Source: CAUZIZ01 sp965219855
Lineage (GTDB): Bacteria > Acidobacteriota > UBA6911 > RPQK01 > JAJDTT01
DNA length: 64,000 nt
Assembly (NCBI GenBank): GCA_965219855.1
Contig: CBDCOR010000010.1
Span: 186,001 to 250,000, forward strand
Reading direction: 5' to 3'
Below the pieces are notes generated by a model, which worked only from the letters and a program-made list of their open reading frames with translations, made no database searches and had not been told where the DNA came from. Every line of letters starts with the position of its first letter. The stretch's first letter is position 1. Positions 26,617 through 36,477 of the stretch are shown here, piece by piece. Position numbers and translations under genes: made by a program.

Positions 26617-26700
26617 TACAGGGTTGATTCTTAAGGGGTTGACTCTCTTACCCAGGGTTGGGAAGCCCTGGACTGTAAGCCGCGATCCCGCTGGGATTGA
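26617..26700. repeat. Dispersed palindromic repeat, family 2 (copy b, diverged)
   Basis: It shows ACAGGGTTGA, CCCAGGGTTGGGAAGCCCTGG and GATCCCGCTGGGATTG, matching the layout of the copies at 22527-22619 and 45295-45387. It is the 5' flank of the second group II intron, whose first base is at about 26613. Confidence 0.6.
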
Positions 26701-26877
26701 CCTCGCTTGGTTTTGACAACACCCATTACCCATCCCTCGATCCCAAAGTCGATCCGATCCCACACGAGAGGGAAGACAGCGGTCTCAGCTGAAATCGATT
26801 CCAGCTTGTCTTTCTTTTAAATCAATCATTATACGCATGTTGAAGCCATATCCAAATGCTTTAACCTGACACTAGTG

Positions 26878-27266
26878 TTGTAGCGAGCGGCCTCATACCG
26901 CCGAGCAACACCGGCGTCTGCTTGAGTGTACACTTTCCAGGAGGCCGCTTCAGCGGCCTGGCGCGAAGCGCAATAGACCCGGTGTTTACGCCGGGGTAAC
27001 CCGGTCTCCTACCCCTCCTGAGGGCCGTTCACGGCCCTTCTCGAACGGCGGCTTTAGCCATCGTCGACCCGGAGTCTGGCTGAAGCCCGCGTTCGAGAAG
27101 CCCGCTAAAGCGGGCTCCGCTATCTGCCGTTCCGCCCACCCGGCCCTGAAGGACCGGGCTATTGCGCTTCGCGCTAGACCGCTGAAGCGGTCTCTTAGCA
27201 ACCACATCACGCCGAAGCAGGAAACTTGACCAGTCTGTGAACTTCTTCTCCACCAAGGGGCCCTAG
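26878..27266 (+). mobile_element. Non-autonomous element sharing both ends with the 538-aa ORF element
   Basis: The 389-bp segment begins TTGTAGCGAGCGGCCTC and ends with ACTTGACCAGTCTGTGAAC followed by ACCAAGGGG and CCCTAG. Both ends match, in the same order, the two ends of the element at 51886-53677 (minus strand: TTGTAGCGAGCGACCTC to TTGATCAGTTTGTGAAC, ACCAAGGGG and CTAG). It has no ORF worth the name. The interior holds at least six short perfect hairpins (such as GGCCGCTTCAGCGGCC and CCCGCTAAAGCGGG) and a pair of about 40-bp inverted repeats at 26941-26981 and 27153-27196. Confidence 0.65.
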
Positions 27267-27427
27267 TGTACTAAGGCTGATCCAGGGCGTCTGGGTCCCC
27301 CGCTCATGTGGGGAGCAACACGATGTTGGAGTAGCCCGGGCACCCATGTACAATCGAGTGTGCGCTTCGCGGCGTCCGTGATTCACGGTAACGACGACAG
27401 AAGTAGCAGTACCGGCATGCTCTCAGA

Positions 27428-27763
27428 ATGGCTGCAGCACATTTGGGCTGGGGATGTGACCTTGTGGACGAAAGTCCCCGGTCCTGGTTTTGGCGGGATG
27501 TCGCGTTGGTCTGCGCCATGGCGGCAGCGGTCAGCATCTTCCTCCAGTGGGAACTGTTTCAGCAGCCGGATCGCTTTCACGATAACTGGCGCCAGATGCC
27601 GCACTTCCTGCCACCCGACCAACAAGCGTTTCACCCCGACGATCTCTTCCTCCGCTACGTGCGTTTCAACAGCGCCCCGCTTGCCAAGGAAATCCTCAGC
27701 GCAGACCTGGATACTCTTGCGGTTTCGCTCAATCGTTCGCGGCCAAATCTGGCGCAAATCTGA
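27428..27763 (+). pseudogene. N-terminal fragment of a membrane protein, cut by a repeat
   Basis: The frame encodes one clear transmembrane helix (VALVCAMAAAVSIFLQWELF) followed by a soluble segment rich in aromatic residues (FHDNWRQMPHFLPPDQQAF). From about 27689 the sequence turns into the right half of a family 3 repeat, so the last 25 codons are repeat-derived and the rest of the gene is missing. I do not recognise the parent family. The start is uncertain. Confidence 0.4.
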
Positions 27764-27799
27764 GCCCCAACTCTGCGAAGTTATTCTTGACAGAGCCCT
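27689..27799. repeat. Family 3 inverted-repeat element, right half only
   Basis: It matches 32187-32297 closely (GCGGTTTCGCTCAATCG, then GAGCCCCAACTCTGCGAAG, ending GACAGAGCCCTTA). The left terminal repeat is missing, so this is a truncated copy. Confidence 0.65.
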
Positions 27800-28430
27800 T
27801 ACCTGGCAGTATTGTCTCGTTCCGACTTGGCCATGGATCCGAGTTCCCTGAAAGCAAGACCCCGACGCACCAGCGCCAGAAATCCCAATACGATGCTCGG
27901 CAAGATCCCGATCGCCCAGACCAGAATTGCAACGGCACGTAGGGTGTCGTCGGGTGAATCGCTGACCCTTTCCAGACCCCAGAACATCGCGAAGTGGAAG
28001 GAGCCGATGCCTCCCCGTGTCGGTATGGCGATGCCGATGCCTCCGAGTCCCAGAAGGAGTAAGGTGTCCGAGGGTCTGAACGAGGAAAGTTCCACTGCCT
28101 CGACCACTGCCCAAACGGCGACCGCATGCGCAAACCAGGTAGCGAACGAATAGAAGATGGACAACCCCGTGTTACGGAGATCTCCAAACAACTCCAGCCC
28201 ATCAGCAAAGGCGTGTATCCTCTCCATGACCGCGGAACCGACCCGCTCTGAAAACGCCAGCAGCGTTCGCTCCAGCAAGCCGAGTAGGGTATCGCGGTGG
28301 AAGCGGAGAGCCACGAGAAAAGCGGTAGCGAGAGCACATGCCATGAACAACAAGGTCCCGGCGCTCGAGGCAGCTGAGAAGTCAGCCGCGGAGGCCGTAC
28401 CGGATTCGCGATATCCTCGCTCTCCCTGCT
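27799..28430 (-). pseudogene. Flippase-like (LPG synthase TM region) fragment
   Basis: A C-terminal fragment of about 200 codons of a UPF0104/lysylphosphatidylglycerol-synthase-type membrane protein. At least five helices are visible, with the family segment LLLLGLGGIGIAIPTRGGIGSFHFAMFWGL, then AVAILVWAIGILPSIVLGFLALV. The N-terminal half is missing: upstream the sequence merges into a methyltransferase fragment near 28430. No in-frame ATG exists near the join; TTG at 28353 is the first possible start. A full protein would be about 320 aa. Confidence 0.65.
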
Positions 28431-28696
28431 TGGATCAACCCCCCACATTGCGCAACCTTGTCGGCAACCTCCCGGAAGAGGGCGCCATCGCCAGGTCCGA
28501 CGTCGAGCAGCCGGGTGGTCGACTGCAGGGGGAGCTGCGCCGCCAGGTTCGCCATCTTCCAGCGTGTGATCTCGGCAGCCCGATTCGCCATCAAGGCAGG
28601 ATCGTCAAAGCGACTGGCCCAGATATCGCTGGCCTCGCGGTGATCCCGAGCTACGATCTTCTCCATGACGGCGACTTCGATCCAAAGACCTGGCAA
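28430..28696 (-). pseudogene. N-terminal fragment of a SAM-dependent methyltransferase
   Basis: The first 85 or so codons encode a class I methyltransferase start: EKIVARDHREASDIWASRFDDP and the SAM-binding motif RLLDVGPGDGALFREVADKV. After about CGG the frame runs through the start of the flippase fragment and stops at about 28382. The catalytic remainder is absent. The join looks like a deletion that fused two neighbouring genes. Confidence 0.55.
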
Positions 28697-28769
28697 AGCA
28701 TATCACGCCTACCCGAACCCCTCTGTCTGGGGAAACGGGAGTTAGCGGACACTTTGTAGGGATCGGTCA

Positions 28770-28960
28770 GGAGGGGCTCTGTCGGGACCGCGAGGATATC
28801 TTGCTCGGGAACTCCTCACCCTAACTGTTTCATATGTTGAGGGTCTCGACCATCGGGAGATCGCAAACTCATTGAATCTGCAGCAAACAGTCCAAGTACG
28901 ACTGAGAGCCAAGCTCGACCAGGAAGCGGCGGAGCAACGCCGGGCAATCTGGCAATCATC
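28770..28960 (+). pseudogene. Possible sigma-70 region 4 remnant
   Basis: One frame reads RELLTLTVSYVEGLDHREIANSL followed by QTVQVRLRAKLDQEAA. This resembles the helix-turn-helix region 4 of ECF sigma factors (VEGLDHREIA...). No start and no region 2 are present. Short and weak. Confidence 0.3.
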
Positions 28961-28987
28961 GATGATTTCCGAGCCTTCAATCTTTTC

Positions 28988-30593
28988 TCAATCGAGTAGC
29001 AAGCCAGCAGCGTTCGTCTGCTCAATGACGTTGACCTTTTCCTCTGGCAGGGTCCTCAAGAGATCGGGAAGGTCATACTTTCCCAGCGCGCCGTGGACGG
29101 TGTTGACCAACTGATTGACGCTCACCTCGGTCTCGACCAGGTTGGACCAGGAGACCAGAGAGCGGCGCAGCTCCAGCGAAGCGAACAGGTCGGGCTCCAG
29201 AGCCGCCGCGTGGAGGGCCGCCGGGCCGGTCTCCCCAATTCCCACCAGATGGACTTTCGCCGCTGCACCCTGGGGTGGCGAGTCAGCCAAATAGCGGGCG
29301 CAGACCAGAGCGTCCTCGACTCTCATTCCCAAGTAGGATCGCCCCAGCATATAGGCTACGTAGAAGTCCTCCCAGTCGTGACCGAAGAGCGGGCCGTAGC
29401 CCCACTTGCCCTTGGGATGCTCGGTCTCTCCGACTCCGCGCAGATCGACCGCCAGGACCTCACGCCCTGCTGAGACCAGCCGCTCGATCGGTCCGCCAGG
29501 TTTGGCGTCGATCTGCTTCCCCTGGCCATGTAGATACAGCACCAGGTCCTGGCCTCCGGTCTTGGGGACGAACCTCAGAGCGGGCAGCCAGATGCCCGTT
29601 TCGGGACGCAAAATCAGTTTGTGAATGTCATATCCCTTGCGCCGCAGGCTCCCCACCTTCTCCACTTTTGGAGGGGACAGCTGGTCTAGCGGACGGATGC
29701 CGGCCAGGCGCCGGACCTCTCGGAGAACTTGTTGCCTGGGCGTCCGCTTCCAGTAGTCCTGTCTCCGGAGGGCCAGCTCCTTCTCTTGTTCCCGGTTGAA
29801 GTCGAAGACGGAACGAGCTTCCTCCATCAGCAGAACCTGACCCTGGGGGCTGCAGCGGATTGTGCTGAGGTGGACCCGATTGAACTCGCTGTAGTCCTCT
29901 CCCTGTGCCACTACGAACTCGTCCAGGATCCTCTCCTCTTCGCTCAGGAGTGGGGAATCCGTCTCGCTCACGGCATCGTCGAGGCCTATCAGCCAGCGCC
30001 GCATCCAACGGGCCATTCCCTCCCGCAGAGGCCGGAAGAAGCCATGCACCACGTCGGCTTCGACCAGGTCCACACGTTCGGGATATCCCAGGCGCCCGTA
30101 GAATCGCTTGGCCTCTCGCAGGCTCCTCCAGGACCCGGAGATGTCGAATATCTCGTCGCGGGTGGCAGCGCAGATCAAGGTCGGTTTGGGTGCGCGGATC
30201 ATCAGGTAGTCGGCGTGTCCCAGACCTTGTGTGATCTCTCCATAGACCTGATGCTCCGAGTCTCCCGGCCCCTGCGTCTCTAGCATCTCCCTCACGTGCG
30301 TGATGTGGCAGGACGGGGCGGCACAGGCGATCCGCTCGTCCAGAGCCATGAGGTGGCTGGTCACCAGTCCGCCGCCCGAGCTGCCAGTGAGCCCGAGCCG
30401 GTCTGGATCGATATCCTTGCGGCTCACGAGATAGTCCAAGCTGCGGATTCCGTCCCAGACCCTATAGGTGCCGGCGCTGCGTCCGAGCGGAATCGAACTC
30501 GCTGCCAGCAGCATGTGTTCGATGCCGTTCTCGAATCGGGGTCGCCCATCGGATCGGAGGATTTGGTAGCACTCGCCCTGACCGATGGGGTCG
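28988..30593 (-). pseudogene. Acetyl-xylan-esterase-like alpha/beta hydrolase, N-terminus lost
   Basis: The frame holds about 535 codons of a two-domain alpha/beta hydrolase. The active domain shows DPIGQGECYQI, LGLTGSSGGGLVTSHLM (nucleophile Ser), CAATRDEIFDI (Asp) and ADVVHGFF (His). A second, degenerate hydrolase domain follows (LVLYLHGQGKQ, VDLRGVGETEHP; GIGETG in place of GxSxG). Full-length relatives start 150-250 residues earlier with a signal peptide. Here coding similarity ends at about 30593, where a glycosidase-like gene on the other strand begins, so the residues upstream in this frame are antisense. A secreted carbohydrate esterase is the likely original role. Confidence 0.7.
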
Positions 30594-32116
30594 GAGCGGG
30601 GAGTGTGCTCCAGGTGGGAGGCGAAAAGCAGCTTTTCGTCGGCCCCTGGGAGGAGGGCGGCAGGGACGGCTATTTGGTCGAGTCCATGGAGAATGTCAGG
30701 ATGAGGATGAACGAAGCTCACGTCATCGGGGAGAAGATCCCAGCGCCCGGACGCGGCTTCATGATGCGCGATGGCGGCGTCTTCCGTCTCTACTATTTGA
30801 GCCCGGGTGTAGCGTGTGATCAGGACTTCCAGAAGCTGAACTGCGGTCTGCTGCGCTACGCCGAATCGGATGACGGATCCAACTGGCGGAAGCCCAACCT
30901 GGGGCTCTACACTTGGCAGGGATCTCGCGACAATAACATCCTCTTTCCCAACGACAAGTTTCCCTACGCCTACTCGAGTGCGGGGGGCAACACGGTTTTC
31001 ATCGACCCGAACGCCAGGGAACCCAGCCAGAAGTACAAGATGGCGCTCAAGCTGTCGCCTCCAAACGACGGAGTCCTGGGTGGCCTCAAGCCGCTACCCG
31101 ACGGGAAAGGCAAGTATGGTTTCGCTTCCGCCGACGGCATTCACTGGACCCGAATCACGGGGAAGCTAGGTACCTCAGGAGACGGTGGCTTCATGCCCTT
31201 CTGGGACGATCGGGTCGGCAGCTACGTTGCGTACAGCCGGGTCAAGACCTTTTACGATCCGCGTCAAGAGGAGTACTACGGCAGGGTTTACGACAACCGG
31301 CCCAACAACTGGCTTTCCCGGCTCCTGCGTCTGGGAAGATCCACCTCCAAAGACTTCGTCCATTGGACCGAGGAGGAGATTGTCATGGCTCCCGACGCGT
31401 TGGACGAAGCGGACTCGGAGGCCCCCAACCGGGTGGACTTCTACAGCATTCCCATCTTCAAGTACACGCCGGATATCTACATTGCTCTGCCCTCCATCTA
31501 CAGCCACTGGAAGGCCTTTGTCGGCAAAGACGGCAAGCTCGCTTAGCTCCCAGGAACGACCGATGTGCAACTCGCCACCAGTCGGGACGGGATCCAATGG
31601 AATCGGACACCGGAGCGGAGACCCTTTATCCGTCTGGGTCCCCAGGGAAGCTTCTGGGCCGGAATGATCTTCGTCAAGGAACCCCTGGCGTTCCGAGTAG
31701 GCGATGATCTGCATTTCTTCTTTGAGGGATGGAAGAAGGCACACAACGATCCTACCCGAACCGGACCAGCGTCCTGGGGAAGAGCCACCCTGTGGCTAGA
31801 CGGATTCATCAGCGCCGATGCAGCCTATACGGGTGGCGAGTTGACTACTCGAACGCTGGTCTTCTCCGGGAGCAAGCTACAATTGAACCTGGTCACCGGT
31901 GCCGGCGGCACGGTGCGGGTGGAGATCCAGGACGAGTCGGGCCGTTCCCTGGAGGGATTCGGCGCTCAGGATGCGGACGAGATCAATGGAAACTACCTGC
32001 AGGTCCAAGCCAGCTGGAAGGACAGCCCGGACGTCGCTTCGTTGGAAGGAAGAAAGGTGCGGCTAAGATTCGTGATGCGGGACGCCAGCCTGTACTCGTT
32101 CCAGTTTGTTCCCTAA
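30594..32116 (+). pseudogene. GH32/GH43-like propeller protein, N-truncated with an in-frame stop
   Basis: Coding similarity begins at about 30594 (EKQLFVGPWEEGGRDGYLVES) without a signal peptide or start. A five-bladed-propeller-like region follows: RDGGVFRLYYLSPGV, LRYAESDDGSNWRKPNLGL, FASADGIHWTRI and STSKDFVHWTEEEIVM. At 31544-31546 a TAG interrupts the frame after GKLA, and the same frame continues with TDVQLATSRDGIQWNRT up to the stop at 32114-32116. A GAG-to-TAG change would explain it. The C-terminal beta-sandwich (EINGNYLQVQASW, VRLRFVMRDASLYSFQF) is intact. The original was probably a secreted glycosidase or sugar-binding protein paired with the neighbouring esterase. Confidence 0.7.
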
Positions 32117-32297
32117 GGGCTCGGTCAAAAATAACTTCACATTCTGGCATCTCATCTTCACACCATCTTCGGCCGCTCCTCAATCGCGAAATCCTCAACG
32201 TAGGCCTGCCTACGCCTGCGGTTTCGCTCAATCGTTCGCGACCAAATCTGGCGTAAATCTGAGCCCCAACTCTGCGAAGTTATTCTTGACCGAGCCC
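32117..32297. repeat. Family 3 inverted-repeat (MITE-like) element
   Basis: A 181-bp segment with inverted ends GGGCTCGGTCAAAAATAAC and the complement of GGGCTCGGTCAAGAATAAC. TAA flanks both sides (32114-32116 and 32298-32300), a possible 3-bp target duplication; the left TAA is also the stop codon of the preceding frame. No ORF. A half copy lies at 27689-27799. Confidence 0.75.
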
Positions 32298-32479
32298 TAA
32301 GCCGGGCCGACCCTCTTCGCCCGGAAATCCTAACCCAGGGGTTGGTGAAGTTTTCCGGGGCAGGTCAATGGCGTTGCGGACCATATTCCTTTCCGCCACC
32401 ACGGGTCTCGTCGAACAGTCCAAGAGAGCGCTCCCGAGTCTCCTCTTTGGCGTAGGCTCGACGTATAATCACGCTTCGG

Positions 32480-34987
32480 GTGAAATCAGACCGCAGGCGA
32501 CTTCAAATTGCGTGTTTTCTCATCGCACTCCTACTCCTCGGGCTTGGTGGGTGTCAGGAAGCCAGCCAGTCCGATCGCATTTACGACGCCGGAGAATCGG
32601 ATCTTAGGCCGGGATTGCTTGCGACCTACAGCGACGGGCGGCATAACGTCCGTTTGGTGACACCCACGTCCAACTTCTACCTGGGCAGCAAAGAGTCATT
32701 GCACCCCTCTCTGGACGCTGCCTTTGAAGCGGATTGGGAGGGAATGCTTTCGATTCTCGAGACCGGCCACTATCAGTTCGAGAGCTCCGCTGAGCTTGAG
32801 ATCGAAGGAGAGAGAATCGGCGAGGGAGCAGTGCGCCTGGTTACGGGCTTTCACCGTGTCAAGATACGATACCGTCGGCAGCCTGGACCTGCCCGGCTCC
32901 GGCTGCAGTGGAAATCGGAACACTTTCCGCTGGAGCCGATTCCCTCCCGAGCCTTTTCCCACAGGTGGCAAGCGGGCCTCAACCGGGACCAGAATCGAGT
33001 CGAGCTGGGACGCGACCTGGTGGAGCGTCTGGGGTGCGTCAACTGTCACGAGAGTACTTCGGCTTCCCTCGATCGTCGCGGCCGTCCCGACCTGAGCGGA
33101 GTTGGCGCCCGGCTCAAGGCCCCCTGGATCTACCAATGGCTGCTCGATCCAAACGCGGTCCGCGCTGAAGCGACGATGCCCGCCATGCTGGACCCGGAGT
33201 CGGCCAAAGACGTCGCTGCTTTTCTTTCCTCGTTGCAGGTAACCCATCCTCCGATGCGAGATATCGACCCCTCGAAGCAAGATGCAGATCGAGGCCAGGA
33301 CCTGCACTCATCTTTGGGTTGCATGGCCTGCCACTCGGCGGAGAGCCTTTCCTTGGAAGCAATCGGGTCCAAGATGAGCGTCGGGAGCCTGGCCGAATAC
33401 CTGAAGGATCCTTTGGCTCATAGCCCTGGGAGCCTGATGCCTTCGATGCATTTGAACGATCAGGAGGCGCTTCAGCTGGCCGCCTATCTGACCCGATCGA
33501 GAAAGAGTTGGTTGGAAGAGAGTGTGATGGGAGGGAGCAAAGCCCGCGGAAAGGTCTTGCTTCAATCATCGGGATGTCTGTTCTGTCACGATCTGGGTGG
33601 TCACGAATCTGTCCCTGATCAAGGTCGGGCGACCGCCTTGGATCAGCTGTCTCTCGACAGCGGGTGCCTGTCACAGACACCCGGTCCTCAACTACCTCGG
33701 TACCGTCTGGATAAAGGCCAGCGTGTCGCCATTCGGGCCTTTCTGGATGCGCAGAGAGAATCGCCCGACATCAGTCCCGCGCCCGTCTACGACTTCTATA
33801 GACGGCTGCGTCGACTTCGCTGCACCGCTTGTCATCAGATGGATCATTTGAGTGACGCCCGGGAGGGAGTCCCAGTGCTTACCGCAGCCGGAGAAAAGCT
33901 CCACCCCATGTTCTTGAGCCGGGTGCTGCAGCAAGATGTCCGATTGCGGAGTTGGCTGTCCATCCGTATGCCGCGATACGATCGGGGACACGTAGAGCCA
34001 TTCATCAGAGCGTTCGCCAAGGCCTCGGGTCTCGACCCCTCTTCCCCCAAGGTCGAGCCCGTCACCTCCCAGGCACAGTTGGGACGAGGACTGAAACTGC
34101 TGGGTAGGGACGCGAAAGAGGAGGGACTGGGCTGCGTTGGATGTCACGACTGGGGCGATCATCGTGCGTCAGGTGAAAGAGGCCCGCAGCTGCTGGAGGC
34201 AGCCCATCGGCTGCGCTACGAGTGGTATCGACGCTTCATGTTGGATCCCAGCAGAATACTTTCCGGGACCTCTATGCCGACCCACTTCGCGGACATCGAG
34301 CCAAAAGAATTCGATGCAAGCACCCAGGATATCTGGGCGGCACTTGGAGTAGACGCAGTGGGACCCCTGCCGAGCGGTGTAGCCCCGGGGCCAGATCCCT
34401 GGGTGGCAGAATCCCGGCCACGCCCCTCCAGCAGATCGGTGATCGTTCGTTCTTACATGCCGGAGGCGACTCCGGCAGCGATCGCGGTGGGAATGCCCGG
34501 TGGGATCTCATACTGTTTCGATGCCGGTTTGTGTCGGCTGCTCTACGCCTGGCAGGGCGGATTTCTAAATCTTGAGGGAACCCTGCAAAAGAAGGTAGGA
34601 GCGGACGGTTACACTCCCACGGCACAGATTGAGGGAACACGCTTTTTCCGATCGACGCGCTTTCCGTTCCAGGCGAGTTCCCCCGATCGTCAGCCCCAGA
34701 TCCGCTTTCGAGGATACCAGTGGAAGGATGGCTCGCCAGAGTTTCATTACCAGGTCGGCGGAGCAAGAGTTTACGAGCACATCCTCCCGATCAAAGAAGA
34801 AGCGGCCGGCTTTCGTTGGCGCTTCCGGATCGAGCGGGTCGATACCCCGCTGTGGTTCGTGGCGAACATCGAAGGGCCAGTCGAGATCGTCTCGAGTTCG
34901 GGGATGGACCAACAAGGGAGTGTCCGCATTCCGATCGAAGAAGACGTGCGCTTCGAAATCATGGTGCGGATCAGGGGGGAGAGATGA
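32480..34987 (+). CDS. Pentahaem c-type cytochrome lipoprotein with PA14-like domain
   Basis: An 835-aa exported protein. The N-terminus is a lipoprotein signal (IALLLLGLGGC, acylated Cys about 25). A PA14-like beta-sandwich (RPGLLATYSDG, DWEGMLSILETGHYQF) occupies about 40-150. Five CxxCH haem sites follow: CVNCH, CMACH, CLFCH, CTACH and CVGCH, spread from about residue 189 to 555. The C-terminal 250 residues form a beta-rich domain without cysteines. It probably moves electrons on the outer face of a membrane. ATGA overlap couples it to the propeller gene downstream, which may be its redox partner. GTG or ATG alternatives near the start are possible, but ATG 32480 precedes the signal directly. 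Confidence 0.85.
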   Translation: MKSDRRRLQIACFLIALLLLGLGGCQEASQSDRIYDAGESDLRPGLLATYSDGRHNVRLVTPTSNFYLGSKESLHPSLDAAFEADWEGMLSILETGHYQFESSAELEIEGERIGEGAVRLVTGFHRVKIRYRRQPGPARLRLQWKSEHFPLEPIPSRAFSHRWQAGLNRDQNRVELGRDLVERLGCVNCHESTSASLDRRGRPDLSGVGARLKAPWIYQWLLDPNAVRAEATMPAMLDPESAKDVAAFLSSLQVTHPPMRDIDPSKQDADRGQDLHSSLGCMACHSAESLSLEAIGSKMSVGSLAEYLKDPLAHSPGSLMPSMHLNDQEALQLAAYLTRSRKSWLEESVMGGSKARGKVLLQSSGCLFCHDLGGHESVPDQGRATALDQLSLDSGCLSQTPGPQLPRYRLDKGQRVAIRAFLDAQRESPDISPAPVYDFYRRLRRLRCTACHQMDHLSDAREGVPVLTAAGEKLHPMFLSRVLQQDVRLRSWLSIRMPRYDRGHVEPFIRAFAKASGLDPSSPKVEPVTSQAQLGRGLKLLGRDAKEEGLGCVGCHDWGDHRASGERGPQLLEAAHRLRYEWYRRFMLDPSRILSGTSMPTHFADIEPKEFDASTQDIWAALGVDAVGPLPSGVAPGPDPWVAESRPRPSSRSVIVRSYMPEATPAAIAVGMPGGISYCFDAGLCRLLYAWQGGFLNLEGTLQKKVGADGYTPTAQIEGTRFFRSTRFPFQASSPDRQPQIRFRGYQWKDGSPEFHYQVGGARVYEHILPIKEEAAGFRWRFRIERVDTPLWFVANIEGPVEIVSSSGMDQQGSVRIPIEEDVRFEIMVRIRGER

Positions 34988-36477
34988 AAGCCTGCTCCCT
35001 GGTTTTACTCCTCTTCTGCCAGATTCCCGTTACCGCCCAGGTTCCCCAGACCAGTTATCGGGTCGAGACGGTCGAAACGCCTGTGGGAATTGCGCCCGAG
35101 GTCAGCGGGATAGAGTTCGATCCACTCGGTTGGCTGGTCGCCTGCTTTCGTCGAGGAGGCATCTATCGCAGAGACCCAGCGACCCGCCACTGGAGCCAGT
35201 TCGCATCCGGATTCCAAACTCCCATGGGGATCACAGCAGGGAGCGCCGGAGAATACTTCGTATCCCATCTTCCCGAGTTGACTCGGGTTACCGATACCGA
35301 CGGCGATGGCAGGGGTGACCTCTACGAGACAATCGCCGATCAGTGGGGGATGTCGGGTAACTATCATGAATTCACCTACGGCCTGGTCCGAAATCGGGAG
35401 GGGAACTTCTTCATCGCCCTGGGATCCGCTTCCTCGGGTGCTCCCAGGCTGCCGGTGAGGGGAAGCTTGACAAAGCGGGGCAAGAAGGCAAGGCGACCGG
35501 TTGCGGGTACGGTGGCTAAGGTCGGACACCACTCGCCGGTTTCCTATCGAGGCTGGGTAGTCATGATCACCGCGGCGGGGCGTTTTGTCCCGATCGCGTC
35601 CGGGCTTCGACAGCCCAACGGTCTCACTCTCAACCACGAAGGAGACTTGTTCGTAACGGACAACCAGGGGGACTGGGTGGGCACCTCACCCCTGCACCAT
35701 GTGACAGAAGGGGATTTTCATGGGCATCCTGGTTCGCTGAATTGGCATCCGGATTTCCGCGAGGTGGATCCTGTCGACGTCGAGATCGGGACGCTGTCCC
35801 AGCGGCGCAAGCTGCCCGCGATCCAGTTTCCTCAGAATGACATGGCCGGTTCTCTGGGACAGCCTCTGCAGGATCTCACAGGCGGCAAGTTTGGTCCCTA
35901 TAGGGGACAGATGTTCGTCGCCGACTGGACCTATCCCCGAATTCACCGAGCCTATATCGAGAAGGTAGGAGGCGAGTATCAGGGAGCGTGTTTCCCCTTC
36001 ATCGAAGGGCAGGGCCTTCGAAAAGGGGGCATCCGTCTGGCGTTCTCCCCCGACGGCGACCTATACGTGGCGCAGACGTCACGAATCTGGGGCGCCGGGG
36101 AAGGCTTACAGCGGATCGTTTGGACCGGCACAACCCCGATGGACATCCGGGAGATGCGGCTGACCAGAAAGGGGTTCGACCTGGTCTTCACCAAAGCAGT
36201 TGATCCCCGGACTGCAGCCGATCCCAGCGACTATTCGATGATCCACTACTATTATCGCTATCATGCCGACTACGGTTCCCCCAAGACAGACGTTACTCCG
36301 GTTCCAATCGAGAGGGTGTCTATTTCAAGGAAGGGACACCAGGTCTCTCTTTACCTCAACGCCATGGTGGCGGGACGCATCTACGAGCTGCGACCAGGAA
36401 AAGGGATCCGCTCCAAAGATGGGGAACCTATCGTCACCTGGCTGGCAGCCTACACCCTGAACCGCCTGCGGAAATGA
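34984..36477 (+). CDS. Secreted sorbosone-dehydrogenase-like beta-propeller protein
   Basis: A 497-aa protein. The ATG at 34984 overlaps the cytochrome stop and precedes a signal peptide (LVLLLFCQIPVTAQ). Repeated blade motifs are seen: VSGIEFDPLGWLVACFRRGGIYR, TPMGITAGSAGEYFVSH, VTDTDGDGRGDLYETI, LRQPNGLTLNHEGDLFVTDNQGDW and IRLAFSPDGDLYVAQTSR. This layout matches glucose/sorbosone-dehydrogenase-like propellers (DUF7133-type) of Planctomycetes and Acidobacteria, often found fused or next to c-type cytochromes. The C-terminal 120 residues add a beta-sandwich (RLTRKGFDLVFTKAVD). Substrate is unknown. Confidence 0.8.
   Translation: MKACSLVLLLFCQIPVTAQVPQTSYRVETVETPVGIAPEVSGIEFDPLGWLVACFRRGGIYRRDPATRHWSQFASGFQTPMGITAGSAGEYFVSHLPELTRVTDTDGDGRGDLYETIADQWGMSGNYHEFTYGLVRNREGNFFIALGSASSGAPRLPVRGSLTKRGKKARRPVAGTVAKVGHHSPVSYRGWVVMITAAGRFVPIASGLRQPNGLTLNHEGDLFVTDNQGDWVGTSPLHHVTEGDFHGHPGSLNWHPDFREVDPVDVEIGTLSQRRKLPAIQFPQNDMAGSLGQPLQDLTGGKFGPYRGQMFVADWTYPRIHRAYIEKVGGEYQGACFPFIEGQGLRKGGIRLAFSPDGDLYVAQTSRIWGAGEGLQRIVWTGTTPMDIREMRLTRKGFDLVFTKAVDPRTAADPSDYSMIHYYYRYHADYGSPKTDVTPVPIERVSISRKGHQVSLYLNAMVAGRIYELRPGKGIRSKDGEPIVTWLAAYTLNRLRK

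Noticed and set aside
26878..27266. Possible CRISPR array because of many short palindromes
   Set aside because: The palindromes differ from each other and are not separated by equal spacers; the ends match another element instead.
30296..30590. Plus-strand frame as a true N-terminus of the glycosidase-like protein
   Set aside because: This stretch is antisense to the conserved active-site part of the esterase; coding similarity to the glycosidase-like family begins only at about 30594.
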